Source: an uncultured Chloroflexota bacterium (lineage in GTDB: Bacteria > Chloroflexota > UBA4733). Taken from it: DNA of 5,468 nt. The translations under genes were made by a program, and so were the position numbers. A model generated the notes under the pieces. It made no database searches. It was not told where the DNA came from and worked only from the letters and a program-made list of their open reading frames with translations. Each line of letters begins with the position of its first letter. Position 1 is the first letter of the stretch. The stretch lies in contig CALBSQ010000379.1 in the NCBI GenBank assembly GCA_937967325.1, positions 1-5,468 of the forward strand, given 5' to 3'. Of this stretch, positions 1-4,590 are shown in pieces.

Positions 1-31
1 GATAGCCTTGACAGGCCGCCGGATTCCTTCC

Positions 32-117
32 GATAGCATACGAAGGCGCAGGCAGACACAGGTGGGGACAACCTCCGGTCCCCCGTGCGTCAGCACTCTG
101 ATAGCACGCCGAAGGCG
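32..117. repeat. Imperfect direct repeat beginning GATAGC
   Basis: GATAGCATACGAAGGCG (32-48) recurs as GATAGCACGCCGAAGGCG (100-117), 68 bp apart and differing by a small substitution/indel in the middle. A third, shorter GATAGC is at 1-6, on the window edge. Function is unknown. An iteron-like role or a remnant of a larger repeat is possible, but two full copies are too few to decide. Confidence 0.4.
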
Positions 118-411
118 TTCCTTTGCACAAGACCAGCGTGCTGCCACGGCTCAAGAGCGTGAAGTGTGCCGTTGTGGACTGGACGAACCAGGAAGCGGGG
201 GGTGGCGGTCACGCCGCGCGGTCCGGCGTCAGCCGTAGCGCCCCATCCGGGGCGTCCGGCCCGAACACCCCGCCCCATCGAACACATCCCCCCTCCAAGA
301 GCAAAACCGCCCAAGCACACCCCGCCACAGCAGAGGAACTGACCGGAGGACTGCCCGGGCAAAGCGGCGGAACTCGCCACCGCCAGCCAGGGGAAAGCAT
401 GGGGTTGCTGG

Positions 412-447
412 CGCTACCGAACACACTACCGACGACGCTACCAATCG
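412..447. repeat. Three 12-bp tandem units with a CTACC core
   Basis: The core CTACC occurs at 414-418, 426-430 and 438-442, exactly 12 bp apart, in units of the form C(G/A)CTACC(G/A)A. A frame across it on the minus strand would read Gly-Ser repeats, but no gene is supported there. The ACTACC part resembles the TACTAC hexamers in the proposed origin inside rep, so this could be a secondary initiator-binding cluster. That link is inference only. Confidence 0.4.
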
Positions 448-584
448 CGCGCCCGTCAGGGCGGCCAAGACGCCCCAGGATCGTCGACAACGGCCAGATT
501 TCGTCGAGACAGAGAAGTCATCGGCAGCGTCGGGAAACGGGCGCTGTGGGCCATCCTGGGGCGATTGGCGGGCATCGGCGACGG

Positions 585-1589
585 TCATCCGGACCCGCCG
601 GTCGGGGGATCAATAGGGCGCACGTCCAGCGACGCGTCCAAGTCATCATCCGATAAACCGGACGGCGCGGGCCGTTCCTGATCCAGACCCAAGAGGTCGC
701 GCAGCACGGCGAAGCAGTAGGGCATCTTGTTGCGCAGACCGTTGCCGGCCGGCTTGACGATGCCGCCCTGCTGCTTGGTGATGGAGCGGGCCTCGTAGAC
801 CCTGGCGACCAGGGCCGACTCGGACAGTCCCGTCCGCATCATGAGGTTGCGCGCCTGGGCGAGGTTGGAGGCGACGTGCTCCTCGTCGTGCAGCTCTGCC
901 GAGAGCTCGCGGATCACCGTCGCCAGGTACTGGGGGTTCGGCAGCCGCTTCCTCGGCGACCGTGGTCGCGGCGGTGGCTTGCCGGCAAGGATCTCCTTGA
1001 TGGAGGTAGGCTGCCCGTTGCTCGGGCGTTGCGGTTCGGCAACAGGAGGGACATCAGCGCCCGTGTCGGGAGGCCTCGGATCGTTTTCCGGGACTGTGTC
1101 CTTCGAATGATTCGAATATTGTTTAGTTGTTTCTTGTATAGTTGTATCTTGTATATACGCTTGCGGTAGTACCCCTACTACGCTTCGGGTAGTAGGGTGG
1201 TACCCCTGGCGTACTACCCCCCGACGGAATCGCAGCGCGTAGATGGTCGTTTGCTTGTTCCTATGGCGATCCTCCGAGCGGCGGACCTCGACGATGCCTT
1301 TCTCCTCCAGGCTCTTTAGCGCCTTGCTGAGATGGGTCGGGCTCTTGAGACCGGACCCCTCGTCGACTACCGTACCGTCCTTCCTGACGATGCCGTGCAG
1401 GAACTGGTTGAAGGAGATCGGGTCCGCGTCTTTCTTGTAGCCGAAGGTGTGGCGCATGATGTAGAGGAGGACGCGCAGTTCGGCCTCGGAGAGCTTGGTC
1501 ATGAGGACGTCAAAGAATTGGTCCGGGACCTGGGTATAGGTCGGCTGGTCAAACCCCTCGAAATGGAATGTGTCGGCAGGATTAGACAT
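585..1589 (-). CDS. Phage O-like plasmid replication initiator (Rep)
   Basis: This is a 334-residue protein. Residues about 12-120 match the N-terminal domain of phage replication protein O: a short lead-in (PTYTQVPDQFFDVLM), a helix LSEAELRVLLYIMRHTFGY, then a winged-helix segment ending in KALKSLEEKGIVEVRR. Proteins of this family bind repeats in the origin and recruit the host replicative helicase. A Pro/Arg-rich linker (about 165-218) leads to a helical C-terminal domain (about 219-302) ending in RNKMPYCFAVLRDLLGL, followed by an acidic tail. The start at 1589 is chosen because AAGAGGG lies 7 nt upstream. An in-frame ATG at 1691 would add 34 unlikely residues across a hairpin. The linker DNA (residues about 125-163) carries repeats and an A+T-rich tract that look like the replication origin. 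No helicase-loader gene is seen next to it. Confidence 0.8.
   Translation of the reverse strand: MSNPADTFHFEGFDQPTYTQVPDQFFDVLMTKLSEAELRVLLYIMRHTFGYKKDADPISFNQFLHGIVRKDGTVVDEGSGLKSPTHLSKALKSLEEKGIVEVRRSEDRHRNKQTTIYALRFRRGVVRQGYHPTTRSVVGVLPQAYIQDTTIQETTKQYSNHSKDTVPENDPRPPDTGADVPPVAEPQRPSNGQPTSIKEILAGKPPPRPRSPRKRLPNPQYLATVIRELSAELHDEEHVASNLAQARNLMMRTGLSESALVARVYEARSITKQQGGIVKPAGNGLRNKMPYCFAVLRDLLGLDQERPAPSGLSDDDLDASLDVRPIDPPTGGSG
1102..1159. repeat. A+T-rich direct repeats, candidate unwinding element
   Basis: On the plus strand TTGTTTAGTTGTTTC (1119-1133) is followed at once by TTGTATAGTTGTATC (1134-1148), and then by a third partial unit TTGTATATACG (1149-1159). Each 15-bp unit splits into an 8-mer plus a 7-mer beginning TTGT. 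TTCGAAT is repeated at 1102-1108 and 1111-1117. In rep this encodes a Gln/Thr-rich repeat (IQDTT, IQETT). Tandem A+T-rich units beside initiator sites are typical of DNA unwinding elements. Confidence 0.6.
1166..1217. repeat. Four TACTAC hexamers in alternating orientation
   Basis: GTAGTA (1166-1171), TACTAC (1176-1181), GTAGTA (1189-1194) and TACTAC (1212-1217). The first two form a perfect inverted repeat around CCCC. The longer string GGTAGTACCCCT (1165-1176) recurs with one change as GGTGGTACCCCT (1196-1207), 31 bp away. Runs of C or G next to most copies extend the similarity. They are plausible binding sites for the rep product, with the first pair and the second pair each arranged as inverted half-sites. 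Confidence 0.6.
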
Positions 1590-1634
1590 AAAAAAACCCT
1601 CTTGTTGGCTGGTGCCTTGACAGCCGTCAGAGGG
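1590..1634 (-). terminator. Attenuator-like hairpin at the rep start codon
   Basis: In minus-strand RNA, CCCUCU (1634-1629) pairs with AGAGGG (1602-1597), and GGCUG (1625-1621) pairs with CAGCC (1611-1607). This gives 11 bp with a small 3/4-nt internal loop and a 9-nt apical loop. Seven U's (1596-1590) follow at once, and then the rep ATG (1589-1587). It has the form of an intrinsic terminator. The 3' arm is also the rep SD, so the same fold would block both transcription and translation of rep. That points to a switch and not to a gene end. Confidence 0.6.
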
Positions 1635-1645
1635 GCAGGTACGCT
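1617..1645 (+). promoter_or_regulatory. Candidate promoter for an antisense RNA to the rep leader
   Basis: A perfect -35 TTGACA (1617-1622) is followed after 17 bp by TACGCT (1640-1645), which keeps the T, A and final T of TATAAT. The predicted start is near 1652 and faces away from rep, so any transcript is complementary to the rep leader. The weak -10 is the main doubt. The spacing and the terminator found just downstream support it. Confidence 0.4.
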
Positions 1646-1651
1646 TAGCTT

Positions 1652-1702
1652 GCGACAGCGAGAGCGTCTGGTGTGTCCCCTCCGGGGCCATCAGGCGTTT
1701 TT
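1652..1702 (+). ncRNA. Candidate antisense (countertranscript) RNA of about 50 nt
   Basis: This is bounded by the promoter at 1617-1645 and the terminator at 1665-1702. The RNA would be a short 5' tail plus one long stem-loop, fully complementary to the rep leader on the other strand. Small RNAs of this layout in Gram-positive plasmids (pT181, pIP501) bind the nascent rep mRNA and favour premature termination before rep. Here the target lies about 30-65 nt upstream of the attenuator hairpin, which suits that mechanism. It is inferred from sequence alone. The RNA would be shorter than the well-known examples. Confidence 0.35.
1665..1702 (+). terminator. Intrinsic terminator of the antisense RNA
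   Basis: CGTCTGGTG (1665-1673) pairs with CATCAGGCG (1689-1697) through nine pairs, two of them G-U. The inner CCCC (1677-1680) pairs with GGGG (1684-1687) around the loop TCC, with a small TGT/C bulge between the two helices. TTTTT (1698-1702) follows at once and a further TTT comes three bases later. This is a good rho-independent terminator on the plus strand, with no plus-strand gene before it that would need one. Confidence 0.55.
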
Positions 1703-1710
1703 CGTTTGTA

Positions 1711-1731
1711 TCGGGACTCCGAGCTCGGGAC
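1711..1731. repeat. Palindrome within a 14-bp-spaced direct repeat
   Basis: CCGAGCTCGG (1719-1728) is a perfect 10-bp palindrome. It overlaps a direct repeat TCGGGAC (1711-1717 and 1725-1731). It lies in the rep leader, downstream of the small helix-turn-helix gene, and may be an operator or part of the leader RNA fold. Confidence 0.4.
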
Positions 1732-1815
1732 AGGAAAGCGCTAGCGTATGGTTGGTTCTGCCAGCTCCTGCTGCGGCGTTAGGTTTCCTGAGCGCTTCGC
1801 TCCCAACCCTCCACC

Positions 1816-1998
1816 CTAGCTCGCAACCCCGATCTTCGGCTTCGGTTCCATGAACTTCACGACGTCGCTCTCCTTGATCCGGTACCCCTTCCCCACCTTC
1901 ACCGCCGGCAGGTCGCCCCGCCGCAGGTAGACGCGGATCGTGTTCGGGTGCAGCTGCAGCCGCTTTGCCACTTGGTCGCTGGTCAGATAGGTGTCCAT
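1816..1998 (-). CDS. Small excisionase-type helix-turn-helix protein
   Basis: This 60-residue protein is almost entirely a helix-turn-helix of the excisionase/MerR-like (HTH_17) class. YLTSDQVAKRLQLHPNTIRVYLRRGDLPAVKVGKGYRIKESDVVKFM contains the helix-turn-helix (about 4-27), the RRGDLPAVKVG wing and the RI.ESDV..F ending typical of the family. Such proteins bind short DNA sites and act as excisionases, directionality factors or small regulators. No integrase is nearby, so a role in controlling rep or the origin is more likely than excision. The start at 1998 has GAGGGAG just upstream, whereas earlier in-frame starts would fall at or before the predicted transcription start. It is the first gene after the strong promoter at 2038-2066 and precedes rep. 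Confidence 0.8.
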   Translation of the reverse strand: MDTYLTSDQVAKRLQLHPNTIRVYLRRGDLPAVKVGKGYRIKESDVVKFMEPKPKIGVAS

Positions 1999-2037
1999 AG
2001 GCTCCCTCGCCGCCAAAAGCATGCAAGGATACAACCG

Positions 2038-2066
2038 AATATATACCTTCTATGTCTGCTTGTCAA
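2038..2066 (-). promoter_or_regulatory. Strong sigma70-type promoter for the HTH-rep transcript
   Basis: On the minus strand TTGACA (2066-2061) is separated by exactly 17 bp from TATATT (2043-2038). That is six of six and five of six consensus matches, in an A+T-rich patch. Transcription would start near 2031, about 33 nt before the small helix-turn-helix gene, and continue into the rep leader. The -35 box overlaps the stop codon of the upstream coiled-coil gene (2065-2063). Confidence 0.8.
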
Positions 2067-2641
2067 TGACCAGTTTCTACGGGTGGCGGCCGCTTCCTGC
2101 CCGGGAACAGCCGACGCCACCACGGGCGATCATCGTCCGGGCCGATTTCCGGCTCGTGCGGCGGCAGGGCCAGCAGCTCCTGCAGCCGTCCCACCTCGCC
2201 GTCGAGGTGGCGCGCCCGCTCCTGCCACATGGCCGCGGCCTGCTCCGCCTTGCTGGCCCGTTCCCGCTCCAGCCGGCGCTCCTCGCGCTCCTCGTACAGC
2301 AGCCGGACCAGCTCGGCCAGGGCCGGTCCGCCGGCGGCGCCCCTGTCCGGCATGCCGTCCGCCGCGCCGTCTATGGCCGGCAGCCCATCCGTGACTCGGC
2401 CAAACGCGCCTTCCGCGGACGGCACACCGTCCGGATCGCCGTCCGCGACCGGCAAGTGCCGCTCGCCGCCGCCGTCCGCGGACACCCAGACCTCGGTGAG
2501 ACGGCCGGCGATGCGCGAGCGGAGCTGCCCCTGCCGGACATAGCGCCGGACCGATCGCTCGGAGACCCGCAGCAGGTCCGCCGCCTCGATGACCGGCAGC
2601 CAGCGGCCGTCGTCGCTTGTGACTGCCCCGTTGCCGTCCAT
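2063..2641 (-). CDS. Helix-turn-helix protein with C-terminal coiled coil
   Basis: This is a 192-residue protein. Residues about 13-53 form a MerR/excisionase-type helix-turn-helix (WLPVIEAADLLRVSERSVRRYVRQGQL, then a short wing). Residues 56-105 are a low-complexity Gly/Asp/Pro-rich linker with repeated DG. Residues 106-158 are a charged heptad-like helix (LVRLLYEEREERRLERE, continuing through KAEQAAAMWQERARHLDGEV) likely to be a coiled coil. It ends in an acidic stretch, then WWRRLFPGRKR, a basic aromatic tail that could contact membrane or DNA. The domain order recalls coiled-coil plasmid maintenance proteins such as KfrA, but I cannot assign it to that family. The ATG at 2641 has GAGGGGG upstream; an upstream TTG (2707) would add 22 residues. 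It lies between the partition pair and the rep module, so a role in regulation or segregation is inferred. Confidence 0.7.
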   Translation of the reverse strand: MDGNGAVTSDDGRWLPVIEAADLLRVSERSVRRYVRQGQLRSRIAGRLTEVWVSADGGGERHLPVADGDPDGVPSAEGAFGRVTDGLPAIDGAADGMPDRGAAGGPALAELVRLLYEEREERRLERERASKAEQAAAMWQERARHLDGEVGRLQELLALPPHEPEIGPDDDRPWWRRLFPGRKRPPPVETGH

Positions 2642-2702
2642 GGGCACCCCCTCGCCGTCTGCGCCTGGCAGGCATGACTGTAGGGCGCCGGCTGCGGACG
2701 GC
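2354..2702. repeat. Dispersed 9-mer GCCGTCCGC, five copies
   Basis: GCCGTCCGC lies at 2354-2362, 2438-2446 and 2471-2479, and its complement GCGGACGGC at 2415-2423 and 2694-2702. Four are in the linker-coding part of the helix-turn-helix/coiled-coil gene and encode Ala/Asp/Gly. The fifth is upstream of its preferred start codon, which a purely coding explanation does not cover. High G+C raises the chance of coincidence. A binding site for the encoded protein is possible. Confidence 0.3.
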
Positions 2703-2785
2703 GGCAAGGTTAGGAAGGTTGCGCTACGGGGGTCGAAGGGATAGGAACTGAGGAGAGGACCATGAAGGGAGCGGCGTGCGGGAGG

Positions 2786-3082
2786 TTAGCGGGAATGCTG
2801 CTCCATGAGCGCCCGGATGCCGCGGCCCACGATCTCGGAACGCTGCGGCCGGTGGCCGGTGCGCCGGAACTCGGCGGTGATCAGCGTGTCGATGCCGATG
2901 ATGTCCTCCGCCGTCAGGTGGAAGGTCGCCTTGATCTTCGCCGGCATGGATGGCTGCGCATCTTGACCGCCGGATGTCTGGATGTCTTGCTGGTTTTCTG
3001 GCTTACTGTCTTGCAGCTCCGGCACGCCCTCATCCGTCTTGCGGAAGATCGAAGGCCGCTCGCGCACGGTTCTAGTTGCCAT
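2786..3082 (-). CDS. Ribbon-helix-helix partition partner (ParB/ParG-like)
   Basis: This is a 98-residue protein. The N-terminal half (1-48) is polar, Gln/Asp-rich and probably flexible. The C-terminal half fits a ribbon-helix-helix: strand KIKATFHL (49-56), helix TAEDIIGIDTLITAEFRRTG (57-76), then a second helix RSEIVGRGIRALME (81-94). Small proteins of this layout, encoded just after a short ParA, are the centromere-binding partners of type Ib partition systems (ParG, Omega). Their flexible N-terminus stimulates the ParA ATPase and the ribbon-helix-helix binds parS and the operator. The ATG at 3082 lies inside the end of parA, an 11-bp overlap, and has an excellent AGAGGAGGT with 8-nt spacing, so translation is probably coupled. 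ParB would be a loose name, as there is no ParB/Spo0J domain. Confidence 0.75.
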   Translation of the reverse strand: MATRTVRERPSIFRKTDEGVPELQDSKPENQQDIQTSGGQDAQPSMPAKIKATFHLTAEDIIGIDTLITAEFRRTGHRPQRSEIVGRGIRALMEQHSR

Positions 3083-3833
3083 AACGCAGTACCTCCTCTG
3101 CCAAGCGGGCATACGCCAGCGCCCCCGGGGAATCCGGGTCGTGCTCGAAGATCGTCTTCCCCAACCCCGCCGCCTCGCGGAACTTCACGGTCTCGGGGAT
3201 CCCGAAGTCGAACAGACGGGTGTCCTCGCCGAGCTGCTCGCGGGTGAGCTTGAGGATGTCACGGGCATTGACGGTGTGGGTCACCCGCGTCGGCAGGATG
3301 CCCAGGACCGACAGCTCCGGGTTGATCTCCGCCCGCATCTCCCCGATGCTCTGCAAGAGCAAGCCCACCCCCAACATGGCGTAGTATTCCGCGGCCATGG
3401 GGATCAGGACGTGCTGGGCCGCCGAGAGGGCGTTCACCGTCAGGATGCCTAAGGACGGCGGGCAGTCGATGATGACCACGTCGTAGCGGTCGGCGATGGG
3501 ATCGAGGGCGTGCTTGAGCCGGTCTTCCCGCCGCGCTTTCGTGAATAAGGTCGATTCGGTATAGGAGAGCTTGATGTTTGCCGGGGCGAGATCCAAGTGT
3601 GGTCGGACGGTCCGGATGATGTCGGGCAGCGTCAGCTTGCGCTCCAGGACCTCGGAGATCTCATGGGCGAGCTCGCCGGCGGAGAGGCCGAAGCCCTCGG
3701 CCACGTGGCCTTGCGGGTCCATGTCGATGACCAGCACATGCTGGCGCAGCTGGGTCAGCGCGTAGGCCAGATTGATGGCGGACGTGGTCTTTGCGCTGCC
3801 GCCTTTCTGATTTGAAATGGCCAAAATCGTCAT
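3072..3833 (-). CDS. parA: ParA-type partition ATPase
   Basis: This 253-residue protein starts directly with the deviant Walker A motif (QKGGSAKTT, residues 9-17, signature Lys10 and Lys15). Motif A' is VIDMDPQGH (35-43) and Walker B is VIIDCPPS (120-127, Asp123). The C-terminal AGLGKTIFEHDPDSPGALAY is also typical of ParA/Soj. With no N-terminal helix-turn-helix extension it is of the short (type Ib/Soj) kind, which does not itself repress its promoter. It binds DNA non-specifically as an ATP dimer and, with its partner, separates plasmid copies. The partner gene overlaps its 3' end. No SD precedes the ATG, and the predicted transcription start falls on the start codon, so the message is probably leaderless. 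Confidence 0.93.
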   Translation of the reverse strand: MTILAISNQKGGSAKTTSAINLAYALTQLRQHVLVIDMDPQGHVAEGFGLSAGELAHEISEVLERKLTLPDIIRTVRPHLDLAPANIKLSYTESTLFTKARREDRLKHALDPIADRYDVVIIDCPPSLGILTVNALSAAQHVLIPMAAEYYAMLGVGLLLQSIGEMRAEINPELSVLGILPTRVTHTVNARDILKLTREQLGEDTRLFDFGIPETVKFREAAGLGKTIFEHDPDSPGALAYARLAEEVLRYGN

Positions 3834-3839
3834 ACCAGC

Positions 3840-3869
3840 AGTCTAGCAAGCAACCCGTCTCCATGTCAA
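3840..3869 (-). promoter_or_regulatory. parA promoter, probably leaderless
   Basis: On the minus strand TTGACA (3869-3864) is followed after 18 bp by TAGACT (3845-3840), preceded by TGC as in an extended -10. Seven bases further on is the A of the parA ATG (3833), so +1 would fall on or next to the start codon. GTCTAGC (3841-3847) and GACTAGC (3873-3879) flank the promoter 32 bp apart and could be operator half-sites for the ribbon-helix-helix protein. Confidence 0.6.
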
Positions 3870-3956
3870 GATGACTAGCCGCTTTGCCCTTCCGACGCTC
3901 GGCTGGCATGCTGGGGGTGGAGGAAATCCGTCGATGTCGGCGGCGGTGGGGATGTG

Positions 3957-4565
3957 ATGCCGAGCCTGCGCCAGCGGCTGCGCGACTGGCTGGAGCTCGA
4001 GGCGTCGGTACCGCCGCCGCCGGCATTGCCCCCAGCCCCCCCGACGGAACCGCCCATCGCCCTGGAGACGGTCAAGCTCATCGCCGAGGTGGCGACCCGC
4101 GAGTACGGCAACGAGAATGAGCTGCAGAAGGGCCTGGATACCAAGACCGCCACCTGGATCGGGGCTGCCGGCGCGGCCCTCATCTTCGCCATCGGGACCC
4201 TCGGCAAGATCCCCGTCGCGGGCAACCTCCTCGGCGGCCACCTCCGGTTCGAGCTGGCCTATGTCGCCAGCCTGGGGGCGGCCATCGGCCTGCTGGCGCT
4301 CGCCGAGGTCTGGTTCGTGCGGGCCTTCACGCTCCGGTTGTATCTGCGGCTCAATCCCCAGGAGTGGGCGACCTTCGAGCAGGCCAGGAAGCGACCGCTG
4401 GACGCCTACATCCAGCTCGGCGGCGACTACAACGCCATCGTCCAGGAGAACCGGGCCATCAGCAAGGACAAGGTCGCCCTCCAGCGGTGGGGGGTCGGCT
4501 TTTTCCTCGGCGGCCTCGCCGTCCTGCTCGTCGTCCTCGGTCTCAATCTCCTGGCCACCTGGTAA
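3957..4565 (+). CDS. Three-helix membrane protein of unknown function
   Basis: This is a 202-residue protein I do not recognise. A short charged helix (about 2-18) is followed by a run of prolines (19-33) and an amphipathic segment with ETVKLIAEVATREYGNENE. Hydrophobic spans lie at about 65-84, 99-123 and 178-201. Between the second and third is a soluble helical region of about 50 residues containing NPQEWATFEQARKRPLDAYI and ENRAISKDKVALQRWG. A pre-membrane helix, two close membrane helices, a cytosolic helix and a last membrane helix also occur in small proteins of the SLATT/PycTM type linked to nucleotide-sensing defence systems, but no cyclase is adjacent, so this is weak inference. The ATG at 3957 has GGTGGGG 5 nt upstream; GTG at 3954 is an alternative. 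It is divergent from parA, and G+C is high at third positions. Confidence 0.75.
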   Translation: MPSLRQRLRDWLELEASVPPPPALPPAPPTEPPIALETVKLIAEVATREYGNENELQKGLDTKTATWIGAAGAALIFAIGTLGKIPVAGNLLGGHLRFELAYVASLGAAIGLLALAEVWFVRAFTLRLYLRLNPQEWATFEQARKRPLDAYIQLGGDYNAIVQENRAISKDKVALQRWGVGFFLGGLAVLLVVLGLNLLATW

Positions 4566-4590
4566 GCTGATGCGGGAGGCGCCACCCACC

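Larger units (their letters stand above)
1..584. other. Stretch without a supportable gene
   Basis: No reading frame here has convincing coding character. The open frames on both strands give proteins rich in Arg, Cys, Trp and Pro, and their third-position G+C is clearly lower than in the neighbouring genes. The stretch does hold short structure: a perfect 6-bp hairpin at 239-254 (CGCCCC, loop ATCC, GGGGCG), another at 64-83 (GGGGAC, 8-nt loop, GTCCCC), a 17/18-bp direct repeat (32-48 and 100-117) and a 12-bp-period repeat (414-442). It lies immediately downstream of rep, so it may be the non-coding flank of a replication region. Neither hairpin is followed by a T-run, so I do not call a terminator. 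Confidence 0.5.
1102..1217. other. Candidate replication origin inside the rep gene
   Basis: Four TACTAC/GTAGTA hexamers (1166-1217) adjoin a very A+T-rich tract: 1102-1157 has 14 G/C in 56 bases, against a strongly G+C-rich background. In the direction of rep, the order is DNA-binding domain, hexamer cluster, A+T-rich tract, C-terminal domain. Lambda has the same order, with the O-binding iterons and the adjacent unwinding region lying inside gene O. The copies here are shorter and alternate in orientation, so the parallel is one of layout, not sequence. No clear DnaA box was seen. Confidence 0.55.
1590..1815 (-). other. Long 5' leader of rep
   Basis: These 226 nt separate the end of the small helix-turn-helix gene from the rep start. 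They encode no plausible protein, yet are dense in structure. Reading the minus strand 5' to 3': a long-range CAGGAAA/TTTCCTG pairing (1790-1784 with 1737-1731), a 10-bp palindrome inside GTCCCGA direct repeats (1731-1711), a hairpin opposite the antisense RNA (1697-1665), and an attenuator-like hairpin ending at the rep ATG (1634-1590). No convincing minus-strand promoter lies inside it, so transcription probably enters from the promoter at 2038-2066. Confidence 0.5.

Noticed and set aside
173..178. TGTGGA resembling part of a DnaA box
   Set aside because: It matches only about two-thirds of the TTATNCACA complement and stands alone.
229..588. Minus-strand open frame starting at an ATGA overlap with the rep stop
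   Set aside because: The overlap is suggestive, but third-position G+C is clearly lower than in neighbours, the product is rich in Cys, Trp and Arg with no recognisable domain, and no good SD precedes it. Low-probability gene.
123..656. Plus-strand open frame across the left region and the end of rep
   Set aside because: The product is Arg/Gly/Pro-rich low-complexity sequence, typical of an antisense frame in G+C-rich DNA, and it runs into the rep gene.
1590..1691. 34-residue N-terminal extension of Rep from ATG 1691
   Set aside because: It would translate through the attenuator hairpin, has no family similarity, and the 1589 start has a properly spaced SD.
1332..1853. Plus-strand open frame antisense to rep and its leader
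   Set aside because: No domain, overlaps the clearly coding rep N-terminus, and crosses the antisense RNA terminator.
2130..2675. Minus-strand open frame overlapping the HTH/coiled-coil gene
   Set aside because: The product is Arg/Gly/Ala low complexity; the other frame encodes a clear helix-turn-helix and coiled coil.
2762..3247. Plus-strand open frame with an SD-like AGGAGAGG before its ATG
   Set aside because: It lies opposite the ribbon-helix-helix and parA genes, which have recognisable motifs; its product shows none.
4117..4590. Upstream extension of the frame encoding the 4591-5007 protein, over the membrane-protein gene
   Set aside because: This part is Ser/Arg/Pro low-complexity shadow of the membrane-protein gene; only the portion after about 4570 has coding character.
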